From: Deltaproteobacteria bacterium RIFOXYD12_FULL_56_24
Lineage (GTDB): Bacteria > Desulfobacterota > Desulfobulbia > Desulfobulbales > Desulfurivibrionaceae
Direction of reading: 5' to 3'
NCBI GenBank assembly: GCA_001799285.1
Contig: MGTD01000048.1
Coordinates: forward strand, 1 to 58,980
Length of the DNA stretch: 58,980 nucleotides
Part shown: piece by piece, positions 7,728-19,289 of the stretch
Layout: each line of letters begins with the position of its first letter
Position numbering within the stretch: the first letter of the stretch is position 1
Made by a program: the position numbers and the translations under genes
Notes under the pieces: model-generated
Seen by the model: the letters and a program-made list of their open reading frames with translations, nothing else
Told to the model about the DNA's origin: nothing
Database searches by the model: none

Positions 7728-9083
7728 ATGGCGAAAGAAAAGATTGCGTATGTCTGCGCTACCTGTAACGGGGTGTTCAGCAAATGGGCCGGGCAGTGCG
7801 AAGCTTGCGGTGCCTGGGATACCCTGGCTGAGCAACAGCCAGCCTCCGGGGTGGCCAGCCGTTTTCAGGGCTATTCCGGCTCCCTGGCCAAGGTGCAGAC
7901 CATGGCCGAGGTGGGCCGCGATGAGCTGGTTCGTTTTTCCACCGGCATGGGCGAGCTGGACCGGGTTTTGGGCGGCGGCCTGGTGCCCGGTTCGGTGGTG
8001 CTGATCGGCGGCGATCCGGGGGTGGGCAAGTCTACCGGCCTGCTCCAGGTCTGCTGCAACCTGAGCCTCACCCGCAAATGCCTCTATGTGACCGGCGAGG
8101 AGTCGCTCCAGCAGATCGCCATGCGAGCCCGGCGGCTTGGCTTGCCGGATAAGGCCCTGCTCCTGCTGGCCGAGACCAGGGTGGAGGATATCTGCGCCAC
8201 GGCGCTCAAGGAGCGACCAGAGGTCATGGTGATCGATTCCATCCAGACCATGCAGGTGGCGGACAGCCAGTCCGCCCCAGGCAGCGTCAGTCAGGTGCGG
8301 GAATCCGCCGCTTTCCTTACCCAGTTTGCCAAGCAGACCGGGGTAGCCATTTTCCTGGTGGGCCATGTCACCAAGAGCGGCGATCTGGCCGGGCCCAGGG
8401 TGTTGGAGCACATCATCGACGTGGTCTGCTACATCGAAGGCAGCGGCGACAGTCGCTTCCGGGTGATGCGAGCGGTGAAGAATCGCTATGGCGCGGTGAA
8501 TGAGCTGGGGGTCTTCGCCATGACTGACAAGGGTCTGCGCGAGATCTCCAACCCCTCGGCGATCTTTTTGTCCCGCCACGCCGAAGCCATGCCCGGCAGC
8601 GTGGTCATGGCGATCTGGGAAGGCAGTCGCCCTCTGCTTGTGGAGATGCAGGCCCTGGTGGACGACAGCCACAGCGAGAACCCCCGTCGGGTCACGGTTG
8701 GCCTGGAGCAGAACCGGCTGGCCATGCTTCTCGCCGTGCTGCACCGGCACGGCTCCATCGCCACCTACGGCCAGGACGTGTTCATCAACGTGGCGGGCGG
8801 GGTGCGGGTAAGCGAAACAAGCGCCGATCTGCCCCTGCTGCTGGCGGTTTTTTCCAGCCTGAAAAACAAGCCCCTGCCCGTGGAGCTGGTGGCTTTCGGC
8901 GAGGTCGGCCTTTCCGGGGAGATCCGCCCCGTGCCCAGTGGCCAAGAGCGCTTGCGGGAGGCGGCCAAGCACGGCTTTAAAAAGGCGATTGTCCCCCTGG
9001 CCAACGTGCCCAAGGGCGGGATCAAGGGCATGGAGATCATCGGGGTTGGGAAACTGGCCGAGGCTATAGAGGCGGTCCGGTAA
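7728..9083 (+). CDS. radA: DNA repair protein RadA
   Basis: 451 aa. The N-terminal zinc finger has four cysteines (C10, C13, C24, C27), followed by a RecA-like ATPase with Walker A GGDPGVGKST (94-103), the RadA-specific KNRYG motif (in VKNRYGAVNELGVF) and a C-terminal LonP1-like domain (SADLPLLLAVFSS, FGEVGLSGEIRPV). RadA is a hexameric helicase that drives branch migration during homologous recombination. I place the start at ATG 7728, behind GGGGAG, because it gives the canonical AYVCATCNGVFSKWAGQC opening; the in-frame codon at 7701 would add nine unrelated residues encoded in the repeat tract. Confidence 0.96.
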   Translation: MAKEKIAYVCATCNGVFSKWAGQCEACGAWDTLAEQQPASGVASRFQGYSGSLAKVQTMAEVGRDELVRFSTGMGELDRVLGGGLVPGSVVLIGGDPGVGKSTGLLQVCCNLSLTRKCLYVTGEESLQQIAMRARRLGLPDKALLLLAETRVEDICATALKERPEVMVIDSIQTMQVADSQSAPGSVSQVRESAAFLTQFAKQTGVAIFLVGHVTKSGDLAGPRVLEHIIDVVCYIEGSGDSRFRVMRAVKNRYGAVNELGVFAMTDKGLREISNPSAIFLSRHAEAMPGSVVMAIWEGSRPLLVEMQALVDDSHSENPRRVTVGLEQNRLAMLLAVLHRHGSIATYGQDVFINVAGGVRVSETSADLPLLLAVFSSLKNKPLPVELVAFGEVGLSGEIRPVPSGQERLREAAKHGFKKAIVPLANVPKGGIKGMEIIGVGKLAEAIEAVR

Positions 9084-9271
9084 ACATGACTGTCCCGCAG
9101 CGTCACTTCCACCCCAGAGCCGGCTTGTTAAACAGCGTCAAATTTGCTGGTCTCATAACAAGGGAAAGGTCACAGGTGTCGAGACACAAAAGCAAATGGT
9201 TACGCAGCGACAACCGTTGTAATCGCGGCTTTTTGCGATTTCAACAAATTTGGGGGCCGGAGAGTTTTGCC

Positions 9272-9299
9272 TTGACAGCAGACGGCGGCCTGCTAGTAT
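9272..9299 (+). promoter_or_regulatory. Sigma-70 promoter for ilvD
   Basis: A consensus TTGACA (9272-9277), 16-bp spacer and TAGTAT (9294-9299), about 54 bp upstream of the ilvD start. The rest of the 269-nt radA-ilvD gap shows no convincing gene and no leader-peptide attenuator that I can recognise. Confidence 0.6.
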
Positions 9300-9352
9300 T
9301 TACCTCTTTGATGAAGCCATAAAAAATCCAGATAATTGACGGGAATAACGCT

Positions 9353-11050
9353 ATGAAAAAGATGCGCAGTGATGCAATACGCAAAGGGGTGGAGCGGGCG
9401 CCGCATCGGTCCCTGCTCAAGGCCATGGGCTACACCAACGAGGAGATCAGCCGGCCTCTGATCGGCATTGCCCACGCCCACAACGAGATCATCCCCGGGC
9501 ATATCCATCTCGACCGGATTCTGGAAGCGGTGAAAACCGGGATCCGCATCGCCGGAGGCACTCCCATCGCCTTCGGAACCATCGGGGTCTGCGACGGCCT
9601 GGCCATGAACCATCTGGGCATGAAGTATTCCCTGGCCAGTCGCGAGATCATCGCCGATTCGGTGGAGATCATGGCCATGGCTCACCCTTTTGACGCCCTG
9701 GTGATGATTCCCAACTGCGACAAGGTGACGCCCGGCATGCTCATGGCCATGCTGCGGGTCAATATCCCGGCCATCATGGTGAGCGGCGGCCCCATGCTCA
9801 CCGGGCGTTTCCGCGGTAAGGAGGTGCATCTGGTCAGCGTCTTCGAAGGGGTCGGCCGGGTGAAGGCCGAAACCATGAGCCTGGAAGAACTGGCCGAACT
9901 CGAAGATCACGCTTGCCCAGGCTGCGGTTCCTGCGCCGGGATGTTCACCGCCAATTCGATGAACTGTCTGACCGAGGCCATCGGTCTTGGCCTGCCCGGC
10001 AACGGCACCATCCCGGCGGTGGCCGCCGCCCGGATCAGACTGGCCAAGGAGGCGGGCATGGCGGTGATGCACCTTTTGGCCGAGGACATCCGGCCCCGGG
10101 ATATTGCCACCCGCGCCGCCTTTGAAAACGCCATGGCCATCGATATGGCCCTGGGTTGCTCCACCAACACCGTCCTCCATGTGCCCGCCATCGCCAAGGA
10201 AGCAGGGGTGGATCTGCCCCTGGCCCTGTTCAATGAGGTGAGCGAGCGGGTGCCCCATCTCTGCAGCCTGATTCCCGGCGGGCCGCACAGCCTGCAGCAG
10301 TTGGATGAGGCCGGCGGAGTAGCGGCGGTGATGAGCGAACTGCTCAACACCGAGGCCGGGCTGAATCTGGAGGTCATGACCGTTACCGGTAAAACCCTGC
10401 GTGATAATCTGGAAAAGGTCCGGGTGCGGGATGCCGACATCATCCGGCCTGCTGATGAACCCTATCATAAATTCGGCGGCATCGCGGTACTCTACGGAAA
10501 TCTGGCCCCGGACGGCTGCGTGGTCAAGCAGTCGGCGGTGGCCGAAGAGATGCTTAAGCACAGCGGTCCGGCCCGGGTGTTCGACTCCGAGGATGCGGCT
10601 CAAGCTGCCATTCTGGGCGGGGAGATCAAGGCCGGGGATGTGGTGGTCATCCGCTATTGCGGCCCCAAGGGCGGCCCCGGCATGCCGGAGATGCTTTCTC
10701 CCACCTCGGCCATTGTCGGCATGGGGCTTGGCAAGAGCGTGGCTCTGATCACCGACGGCCGTTTCAGCGGCGGCACCCAGGGGGCCTGTATCGGCCATGT
10801 CTCGCCGGAAGCGGCGGACGGCGGCCTCATTGCCCTGGTCGAGGAGGGTGACCGGATCACCATTGATATCCGGCACAAGTCCATCGAGCTGAATGTGGCG
10901 GAAGAGGTTCTGGCCCAGCGACAGAGCAAATGGCAGCCGCCTGTGCCGAAGATCACCCGCGGCTACATGGCCCGTTACGCCAGGCAGGTAACCTCCGGCA
11001 GCACCGGCGCGGTTTTGCGGGATGATGCCTGCAACCGGCAGGCGGATTGA
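9353..11050 (+). CDS. ilvD: Dihydroxy-acid dehydratase
   Basis: 565 aa, full length. It dehydrates 2,3-dihydroxy-isovalerate and 2,3-dihydroxy-3-methylvalerate in branched-chain amino acid synthesis and needs an iron-sulfur cluster and Mg2+. Cluster-ligand positions are visible at C80 (FGTIGVCDG), C122 ([11 protein letters not shown]) and in [16 protein letters not shown]. The C-terminal signature [20 protein letters not shown] is also present. One oddity: the usual GHEGM segment reads NHLGM. It has its own sigma-70 promoter, and its stop overlaps an in-frame ATG of the lptD reading frame, so lptD may be cotranscribed. Confidence 0.96.
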   Translation: MKKMRSDAIRKGVERAPHRSLLKAMGYTNEEISRPLIGIAHAHNEIIPGHIHLDRILEAVKTGIRIAGGTPIAFGTIGVCDGLAMNHLGMKYSLASREIIADSVEIMAMAHPFDALVMIPNCDKVTPGMLMAMLRVNIPAIMVSGGPMLTGRFRGKEVHLVSVFEGVGRVKAETMSLEELAELEDHACPGCGSCAGMFTANSMNCLTEAIGLGLPGNGTIPAVAAARIRLAKEAGMAVMHLLAEDIRPRDIATRAAFENAMAIDMALGCSTNTVLHVPAIAKEAGVDLPLALFNEVSERVPHLCSLIPGGPHSLQQLDEAGGVAAVMSELLNTEAGLNLEVMTVTGKTLRDNLEKVRVRDADIIRPADEPYHKFGGIAVLYGNLAPDGCVVKQSAVAEEMLKHSGPARVFDSEDAAQAAILGGEIKAGDVVVIRYCGPKGGPGMPEMLSPTSAIVGMGLGKSVALITDGRFSGGTQGACIGHVSPEAADGGLIALVEEGDRITIDIRHKSIELNVAEEVLAQRQSKWQPPVPKITRGYMARYARQVTSGSTGAVLRDDACNRQAD

Positions 11051-11115
11051 TGGCAAGAACAGAGCGTGGGGCGTTAAGCCAGGCCGTGTCCTGCATCGTG
11101 CCTGACGAGGAAGAC

Positions 11116-13443
11116 ATGGCAGAGAGACGGATAACTCCATGCGGGGTTCTGTGCAGCATAGTGGCGGCGTTGGCCGCCCTTGTCGGCCCCGTCCCGGCGT
11201 CGGCCGCCCGGGCCATTCCTTGGGAGATCACGGCGGACAGCCTTATTCGCCTCAATAACCCGGACAGTATTCTGGCCGAGGGTAATGTTATTGTGATTCG
11301 GCCCAAGAGCCAGGGGCCGGACGGCATGTTTATCAGGGCGGACTGGGCTCGTTATGATGTGGAGCGCGGCACGATAAAGGCCAGGGGCAATGTCTATGTC
11401 CTTTCGGGCGTGGACGAGATCACCGCCGCCAGCGCGGATCTTGATCTCGAGGCCGAGACCGGCACCTTTACCGATTCCACCATCTTTATTGCCGAAAGCC
11501 ACATGTATATTACCGGGCAGGAGGTGGTGAAAACAGGGGAGTTCAGCTACACCCTGAAAAAAGGCTGGGCCACCGCCTGTAAGCCGGAGGAGGGCAAAAG
11601 CCCGCCCTGGTCGTTTACCAGCAGCACAACCAAGCTCACCCTGGACGGCATGGCCCAGATGACCAACGTCGTTTTTCAGGTTAAGGATGCTCCTCTGGCC
11701 TACACCCCGTATTTTACCTTCCCCGCCAAAACCAAACGGGAAACAGGCGTACTCTTTCCGGAATGGTCCAACTCCAGCCGGGGCGGGTTCGGCCTCCTGG
11801 TTCCTGTTTTTCTCAATGTTTCGCCCAGCACGGATATCACCCTCTATCCCGGCTACCTCGCCAAAAGGGGCGTCCAATATGGCGGGGAGTATCGATATGT
11901 GAAAGGGCCTGCCTCCTATGGCACCTTCATGCTCAGTTATCTGCATGATGAGCTTGTCGACGGCCCGAATCTGCAAGATGAATATAAGCAGGACGGGCTC
12001 ATCCGGCGCGAGGCCAACCGGTACTGGCTGCGGGGCAAAGCCAACCATGATTTCGGCAATAACCTGACCGGCAGACTTGACCTTGATCTCGTTTCCGACC
12101 AGGATTACCTGCAGGAATTCAGGGACGGGGCCATGGGTTTTACGGCGAACAAGCTTCAGTTTCTTGACCAGTTTGGCCGGGATCTCCAGGAGGAAACGAT
12201 TTCCGAGCGGGAATCTTCCCTCCAGCTGGTCAAGGCATGGTCCAACATGATTGCCGGCGCGGAACTGCGGACCAGGCAGGATACGCGCCATGATATCGCT
12301 CTGGCAGGAGGGGACCATGTCTTTCTTCCCCGGACCACCAGCCCCCTGCAGGCCTTGCCCAGGCTTGATTTTTCCGGACGGGTGCCCATCCGCGGGACAC
12401 GGATGAGCGCGGTCTGGGATTCGGAGTACGTCAATTACTGGCGGGAAGAGGGGGTCGGCGCCCAGCGGTTGGATATGCATCCCAAGCTGATCTCCTTTCT
12501 CCCGCCGGGCGGCTGGCTTGAGGGCAAGATCAGCGGCGGGGCGCGGGAAACGGCCTACCAGCTTGAAGCATACGGGGATTCCTCCTGGGACAAGGATAAT
12601 TTTCAGGACCGGCAGGCCTATGATTTTACCGGGAATATAGCAACCATCCTGCTGCGCGATTTTGCCCTGGGAAACAACGGCTGGCTTGAGCATCTGGTGC
12701 GGCCCAACCTCCTCTACGAATACCTGACCAGAACCCAGGAGCTGCCAAGTTTTACTGAAGACTCAACCTTTGATAACACCCCAGGCTATTTTGACAGCGT
12801 GGACCGGCTGGAACGGAAAAACTGGCTGACCTGGCAGATCAATAATTATTTTACCCTGGGCGGCGTCAACCAAAAAGGTGATTCCTGGAATCGCAATCTC
12901 GGCCTGGTCAAGATTCACCAGACCTATGATCTGCGGGAGGGAAACCCGGAAAGTTCAGGCTTGCCGGCGGAAGGCAGGCGCTATGACTGGTCCGATCTCA
13001 GGTTTGAGACGGCCGTCTCTCCGGTGCCGAACTGGGCCCTCGGCTATCAGACCAACGTGAGCATGTACGGCAAAGGCGTGACCCGGTATGAGTTGTCAAA
13101 CCAGTACAGCCTCGCCGGCGGGCATACCTTCGGCCTCAACTACCGGTATCTGAAGGACAGCGGCATGATTGCCCCATATTTTTATACCGATAGCGGTGAG
13201 TCGGCTCATGATTTGATCGGCTCGCTGGGGGTGCGGCTGAGCGAAACGTTGACGGCCTCCGCCTATCTGGCCAAGTCATTTTCCGAGAGACATACGGTGG
13301 AATCCCGGGCCCGACTGATCTATCAACCCGCTTGCTGGATGATGGAGCTGGAGATCAGCAAGACCGTTGACGATCATCGGGTGATGGTGATCTTCTCCCT
13401 TGATGGGGTGGGACGGGCTCTTCGCTTTGGTCGTGATCTCTAG
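11116..13443 (+). CDS. lptD: LPS-assembly protein LptD
   Basis: About 775 aa. The start at ATG 11116 sits behind GAGGAAGA and gives a signal peptide (residues 1 to about 31, hydrophobic core VAALAALVGPVPASA). The upstream in-frame ATG at 11050 overlaps the ilvD stop but would bury the signal peptide. Then come the OstA/LptA-like N-terminal domain (ITADSLIRLNNPDSILAEGNV, residues about 35-150) and a long C-terminal region rich in alternating aromatic strands, the outer-membrane barrel. LptD with the lipoprotein LptE inserts lipopolysaccharide into the outer leaflet. Its presence shows a diderm with LPS. Confidence 0.93.
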   Translation: MAERRITPCGVLCSIVAALAALVGPVPASAARAIPWEITADSLIRLNNPDSILAEGNVIVIRPKSQGPDGMFIRADWARYDVERGTIKARGNVYVLSGVDEITAASADLDLEAETGTFTDSTIFIAESHMYITGQEVVKTGEFSYTLKKGWATACKPEEGKSPPWSFTSSTTKLTLDGMAQMTNVVFQVKDAPLAYTPYFTFPAKTKRETGVLFPEWSNSSRGGFGLLVPVFLNVSPSTDITLYPGYLAKRGVQYGGEYRYVKGPASYGTFMLSYLHDELVDGPNLQDEYKQDGLIRREANRYWLRGKANHDFGNNLTGRLDLDLVSDQDYLQEFRDGAMGFTANKLQFLDQFGRDLQEETISERESSLQLVKAWSNMIAGAELRTRQDTRHDIALAGGDHVFLPRTTSPLQALPRLDFSGRVPIRGTRMSAVWDSEYVNYWREEGVGAQRLDMHPKLISFLPPGGWLEGKISGGARETAYQLEAYGDSSWDKDNFQDRQAYDFTGNIATILLRDFALGNNGWLEHLVRPNLLYEYLTRTQELPSFTEDSTFDNTPGYFDSVDRLERKNWLTWQINNYFTLGGVNQKGDSWNRNLGLVKIHQTYDLREGNPESSGLPAEGRRYDWSDLRFETAVSPVPNWALGYQTNVSMYGKGVTRYELSNQYSLAGGHTFGLNYRYLKDSGMIAPYFYTDSGESAHDLIGSLGVRLSETLTASAYLAKSFSERHTVESRARLIYQPACWMMELEISKTVDDHRVMVIFSLDGVGRALRFGRDL

Positions 13444-13476
13444 AACGGTTTGGCAAAGAGCGCCGAGACCGAGACC

Positions 13477-14433
13477 ATGAAGTATTACGACATCTTCAAC
13501 GGTGATGCGGACGGCATCTGCGCCCTGCACCAGCTTCGCTTGGCCGAGCCGCGGGAGGCTACGCTGATAACCGGGGTCAAGCGGGATATCCGCTTGCTGG
13601 ACCAGGTGGTCGGGGTGCGGGGGGCGGAACTCACCGTGCTGGATATCTCTCTGGACAGCAACCGGGCGGCCTTACTGAAACTGCTTGAGTCCTGCCGGGT
13701 TTTTTATGTGGATCATCATTACGCCGGGGAGCTGCCGCCCAGCCCCAACCTTATCGCCCATCTCGATCCCAGTCCCGAGGTCTGCACTTCTCTCTTGGTT
13801 GATACCCTGCTGGGCGGTCGTTTCCGGGGCTGGGCCGTGGCCGCCGCCTTTGGCGACAATCTGCATGTCTCGGCCCGCAAGGCCGCGGCGCCCCTGAATC
13901 TGGCCGAAGCCCAGGTGGCCCGGCTGCGTGAGCTGGGCGAGCTGATGAACTACAACGGTTACGGTCGGGAGGTGGCTGATCTGCATCTGCCGCCCCAGGT
14001 TTTGTATGCGGCGGTAAAACCCTATGCCGACCCCTTGATTTTTTGTGAAGAGGCCCAGGTTCTTGCCTTGCTGCGCCAGGGATTTGCCGATGATCTGCGG
14101 CGGGCTCACGCGGTGCCGCCCCTGCGGGAAACGGCCCATGGCCGGATTTTCGCCTTCTCCGCGGAAAAATGGGCCAGCCGGATCGCCGGGATATTCAACA
14201 ATGAAAAGGCCCGGGAAAGGATGGACGCAGCCCATGCCCTGCTGGTGGACAATGGCGATGGCAGCTTCATGGTCAGTGTGCGGGCGCCCCTTGCCCGGCG
14301 TACCGGGGCCGACAGGCTGTGTCGCGCTTTTCCTACGGGCGGCGGCAGGGCTGCGGCGGCTGGAATCAACGCCCTGCCCGGTGGGCAGGTGGAGGAGTTT
14401 ATTGTGAAATTTTTTGAGGTATTTTCCCCATGA
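13477..14433 (+). CDS. DHH-family phosphoesterase-like protein
   Basis: About 318 aa from ATG 13477 (a TTG at 13450 would add nine residues). The N-terminus shows the DHH superfamily metal motifs: NGDADGICALHQLR (motif I, DxD type), TVLDISLDSN, and YVDHH (motif III). A later AFGDNLHVSARK block matches motif IV. The C-terminal part ends with a glycine-rich GGGRAAAAGINALP, as in DHHA1 substrate-binding domains. The substrate is unknown; nanoRNA, cyclic dinucleotide or phosphate ester are all possible. It lies 33 nt after lptD and overlaps mltB by 4 nt, so the three genes probably form one transcript. Confidence 0.82.
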   Translation: MKYYDIFNGDADGICALHQLRLAEPREATLITGVKRDIRLLDQVVGVRGAELTVLDISLDSNRAALLKLLESCRVFYVDHHYAGELPPSPNLIAHLDPSPEVCTSLLVDTLLGGRFRGWAVAAAFGDNLHVSARKAAAPLNLAEAQVARLRELGELMNYNGYGREVADLHLPPQVLYAAVKPYADPLIFCEEAQVLALLRQGFADDLRRAHAVPPLRETAHGRIFAFSAEKWASRIAGIFNNEKARERMDAAHALLVDNGDGSFMVSVRAPLARRTGADRLCRAFPTGGGRAAAAGINALPGGQVEEFIVKFFEVFSP

Positions 14434-15488
14434 GGTTTTCCCTGGCCAATAGAACCGTGCTTGCTCTTTCCTTGCTGTTCGGGATCAGCTTTTTTTCCTG
14501 CCCGCCGAGTTCGGTCGAGGCCGGGGAGGGAGAGCCTACGCCCCTTGCGGCCGAGCTGGTTGAGGACGGACAGGCCATTGATCTTTCCAGCCCGCGTTAT
14601 CAGGAGCTTTTGCAGGAGCTGGTGACGAGCCACGGTTTTGGCCAGGAAGAGCTGGAGCGGATCTTTGCCGGGGTCACCATCAAGAAACGGGTGCTGGAGC
14701 TCATGGATACCCAGTGGGAGGCAAAGCCCTATTTTGAGTATTTCCCCCGTTTTGTCACCCCGCAGATGATCGAACAGGGAAAAAGGCAGCTTGCCGATCA
14801 TCGTGAGGTGTTGGACCGCATTGAAAATGAGCTCGGGGTCGAGCGGGAGATTGTCATCGCCATCTGGGGGATCGAAAGCAAATTCGGCGCCCACAAGGGG
14901 GCCTTCGGCCTGTTCCAGACCCTCAATACCATGTTTGACGCCTATCCCCGCCGCAGCAAGTTCTATCGGAAGCAACTGATCGAATACCTCCTGCTCTGCC
15001 GGGAAAACGAGGTTGATCCGCTGACAATCACCGGTTCTTACGGCGGAGCCTTTGGCCAGACCCAGTTCATCCCCTCAAGCTTCCGCCTGTACGCGGTGGA
15101 TTTTGACGGAGATGGCCGGCGGGATGTCTGGGAATCGGTGCCGGATGTCCTGGCCAGCATTGCCAACTATCTCCAGAGATTCGGCTGGACCTTCAACGCT
15201 CCGGTCTACCGGGAGATCGGGGCCAGGCTGAAAGGGGAGATGTTGGAAAAGGCCTACGCCCAGGGGCGGAAAGGCGTTGTCTCCCGTGCGGCGGTGGAAA
15301 AGATTCAGAATGTTGACCTGCCGCCCTCCCCGGAGAACAAGGATCTGACCATTGTCGGTCTTGAGCTTCCGGATGGCGGGATGCGGTACGTGGCAGGTTA
15401 TCCGAACTTCCAGGCCATTACCAAATGGAACAATTCCAACCGCTATGCCATGGTCGTTACCGAGCTGGCGGAAAAATTAAGGGAGTAG
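14430..15488 (+). CDS. mltB: Lytic murein transglycosylase B
   Basis: 352 aa. A signal peptide (residues 1 to about 31) contains SFFSC, a poor lipobox, so both a lipoprotein and a soluble periplasmic form are possible. The SLT_2 catalytic domain shows IAIWGIESKFGAHKG, where the glutamate of IES is the catalytic residue, then YGGAFGQTQFIPSSFRLYAVDFDGD and WESVPDVLASIANYL. It cleaves the MurNAc-GlcNAc bond of peptidoglycan, forming 1,6-anhydro products. The start overlaps the stop of the DHH gene (ATGA). Confidence 0.93.
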   Translation: MRFSLANRTVLALSLLFGISFFSCPPSSVEAGEGEPTPLAAELVEDGQAIDLSSPRYQELLQELVTSHGFGQEELERIFAGVTIKKRVLELMDTQWEAKPYFEYFPRFVTPQMIEQGKRQLADHREVLDRIENELGVEREIVIAIWGIESKFGAHKGAFGLFQTLNTMFDAYPRRSKFYRKQLIEYLLLCRENEVDPLTITGSYGGAFGQTQFIPSSFRLYAVDFDGDGRRDVWESVPDVLASIANYLQRFGWTFNAPVYREIGARLKGEMLEKAYAQGRKGVVSRAAVEKIQNVDLPPSPENKDLTIVGLELPDGGMRYVAGYPNFQAITKWNNSNRYAMVVTELAEKLRE

Positions 15489-15508
15489 GGGCACGGCATG
15501 CCGTGCCC
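15489..15508. terminator. Palindrome between convergent mltB and the symporter gene
   Basis: Perfect 20-bp palindrome GGGCACGGCATGCCGTGCCC directly after the mltB stop, between two convergent genes. Only a weak T-rich stretch follows, so it may be a terminator or a REP-type repeat. Confidence 0.5.
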
Positions 15509-15537
15509 ATGATTTAATATTTTAGTTAGAAATGGGC

Positions 15538-16860
15538 TTACCGCTTAAAATACCGCTCGGTTTCCGCCTTGACCACCTGGGCCAGCAACAGCAAGCCGAC
15601 GATATTGGGGATGGCCATCATTCCGTTCATCAGATCGGAAAAATTCCAGACGAATTCCAGTTTCATCATCGCCCCCACGACCACCACCGCGACGAAGACT
15701 ACCCGGTAGGGGGCAATGGCGCGGCGGCCCGCTAGATACTCAATGGCCTTTTCCCCGTAGTAATTCCAGCCGATCAGGGTGGAGTAGGCGAAAAGCGCCG
15801 TGGCCATGGCGACAATCACCACCCCCCCCTGGCCCAGGGTCTCGCCGAAGCTGGCGCTGGTCAGTTGTCCTGGGGCAACGCCGTCCAGCCAAGCGTGGCT
15901 GGTCAGGATCACCAGGGCGGTCATGGTGCAGACCACCAGGGTGTCGATGAAGGTCTGGGTCATGCTCACCAGCGCCTGTTTGACCGGATCCTTGGTCCGG
16001 GCGGCGGCGGCGGCGATGGGGGCCGAACCAAGACCTGATTCGTTGGAGAAAACCCCGCGGGCGATTCCGTAGCGCATGGAGGCGGCGACCATTGAGCCGG
16101 CAAAACCGCCCGTGGCAGCAATGGGATTGAAGGCGTGATAAAAAATCAGGCCGAGGGCGTGGGGGATTTCGCCGATATTGAGGGCCAGCACCAGCAGCGC
16201 GGCGCCGGTGTAGCCGACGATCATGAACGGTACCAGCAGGGAGGTGAACCGGCCGATGGACTTAATGCCGCCCAGAATCACCAGGCCGGTGAGAAGCATC
16301 AGCACCGTGCCGGTGAGCCAGGGCTCGATGTGGAAGGTCGATTGAAAGATGTTGGCCACCGCATTGGCCTGAGTCATATTGCCGATGCCGAAGGTCGCCA
16401 GGGCGGTGAACAGGGCGAAGAGCCAGGCCAGCTTGGGCAGACCAGCGCCCTTGGCCAGATAGTACATGGGGCCGCCGCGCATGCCGTGTTCGCCTTTTTC
16501 CCGGTATTTTACGGCCAGTACCGCTTCTGCGTATTTGGTGGCCATCCCCACCAGGCCGGTCATCCACATCCAGAACACCGCCCCCGGCCCGCCAAGACTG
16601 ATGGCGGTGGCCACCCCGACAATGTTGCCGATCCCCACCGTGGCCGCGAGCGCGGTCATTAGCGCGGCAAAATGGCTGATGTCTCCCTCGCTTCCAACTT
16701 CCTTGTGCCAGATCAGGCGCAATGCGTGGGGCAGGGCGCGAAACTGCATGCCGCGCAGAATCACGGTCAGGTACAGGCCGGTGCCTACCAGCAGAGCCAG
16801 CATGGGAGGTCCCCAGATCCAGCCGGAGAGGGTCGAAATCAACAGTTCGATGGATTCCAT
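15538..16860 (-). CDS. Sodium:alanine symporter family protein (AGCS)
   Basis: 440 aa from the ATG at 16860. The reading frame is open further upstream, but the conserved family start (MESIELLISTLSGWIWGPPM) lies here. About ten hydrophobic spans are visible. Family motifs include GGPGAVFWMWMTGLVGMATK and the glutamate-bearing FSNESGLGSAPIAAAAA signature. The family imports alanine or glycine with sodium across the inner membrane. The gene stands alone and converges with mltB; acs is the next gene upstream on the same strand, about 230 nt away. Confidence 0.93.
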   Translation of the reverse strand: MESIELLISTLSGWIWGPPMLALLVGTGLYLTVILRGMQFRALPHALRLIWHKEVGSEGDISHFAALMTALAATVGIGNIVGVATAISLGGPGAVFWMWMTGLVGMATKYAEAVLAVKYREKGEHGMRGGPMYYLAKGAGLPKLAWLFALFTALATFGIGNMTQANAVANIFQSTFHIEPWLTGTVLMLLTGLVILGGIKSIGRFTSLLVPFMIVGYTGAALLVLALNIGEIPHALGLIFYHAFNPIAATGGFAGSMVAASMRYGIARGVFSNESGLGSAPIAAAAARTKDPVKQALVSMTQTFIDTLVVCTMTALVILTSHAWLDGVAPGQLTSASFGETLGQGGVVIVAMATALFAYSTLIGWNYYGEKAIEYLAGRRAIAPYRVVFVAVVVVGAMMKLEFVWNFSDLMNGMMAIPNIVGLLLLAQVVKAETERYFKR

Positions 16861-16947
16861 GGCGCGCCTTTTGTGAGAGGTTTTGCAAGAGACCGCTAGT
16901 TTTCTCGGCCAAAATACCTGAAAAGGCGAAAGATGCAAAGAGGAATG

Positions 16948-17060
16948 AAGAATTCTGAGTGCTGAGTACGGAGTGATGAGTGCGAAAAGGGACAGGGACA
17001 GTCCCCGTACGGGGGGGCCGTCCCTGTTCCTTTTGAAATTTCGTGACGTTCGTGGCAAAG
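16948..17060. repeat. Mixed repeat patch with hairpin between acs and the symporter gene
   Basis: Three elements are packed here: a degenerate GTGCTGAGTAC-like tract (16948-16985); a long imperfect hairpin (about 16988-17031) with arms GGGACAGGGAC and GTCCCTGTTCC, followed on the minus strand by TTTT, which could terminate acs; and a short degenerate copy of the CACGAA-type repeat (17037-17060) resembling the arms around the GxxExxY gene. The remaining gap holds no gene. Confidence 0.5.
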
Positions 17061-17088
17061 ATTGTTTTTTGCTTTCTCCTTCTGACTT

Positions 17089-19080
<1,992 letters not shown>

Positions 19081-19289
19081 TAGTGCCTCCGAAAATTTTA
19101 TTAAGCCGACGATATAGGGATATATACCTAAGAGGGTAGAAATATATAACGAGTGTCGGAGACAATTACCACATTTTTTTATCACTTTTATAACGCAGCC
19201 CAGCCTTGCGGTTTGCATTTCTCCGGGTGCATCGCCGTGTTTTTTCTGCTATGTTGACCGTTCAGGCATTGCAAGGAGGCGCGGCGCGG

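Noticed and set aside
9086-9322. 78-aa frame between radA and ilvD
   Set aside because: No RBS, runs across the ilvD promoter, no recognisable domain.
9293-11140. 615-aa open frame on the minus strand opposite ilvD
   Set aside because: Antisense shadow of ilvD with no family signature.
11074-12693. 539-aa minus-strand frame opposite lptD
   Set aside because: Antisense shadow; lptD has a signal peptide and family motifs on the plus strand.
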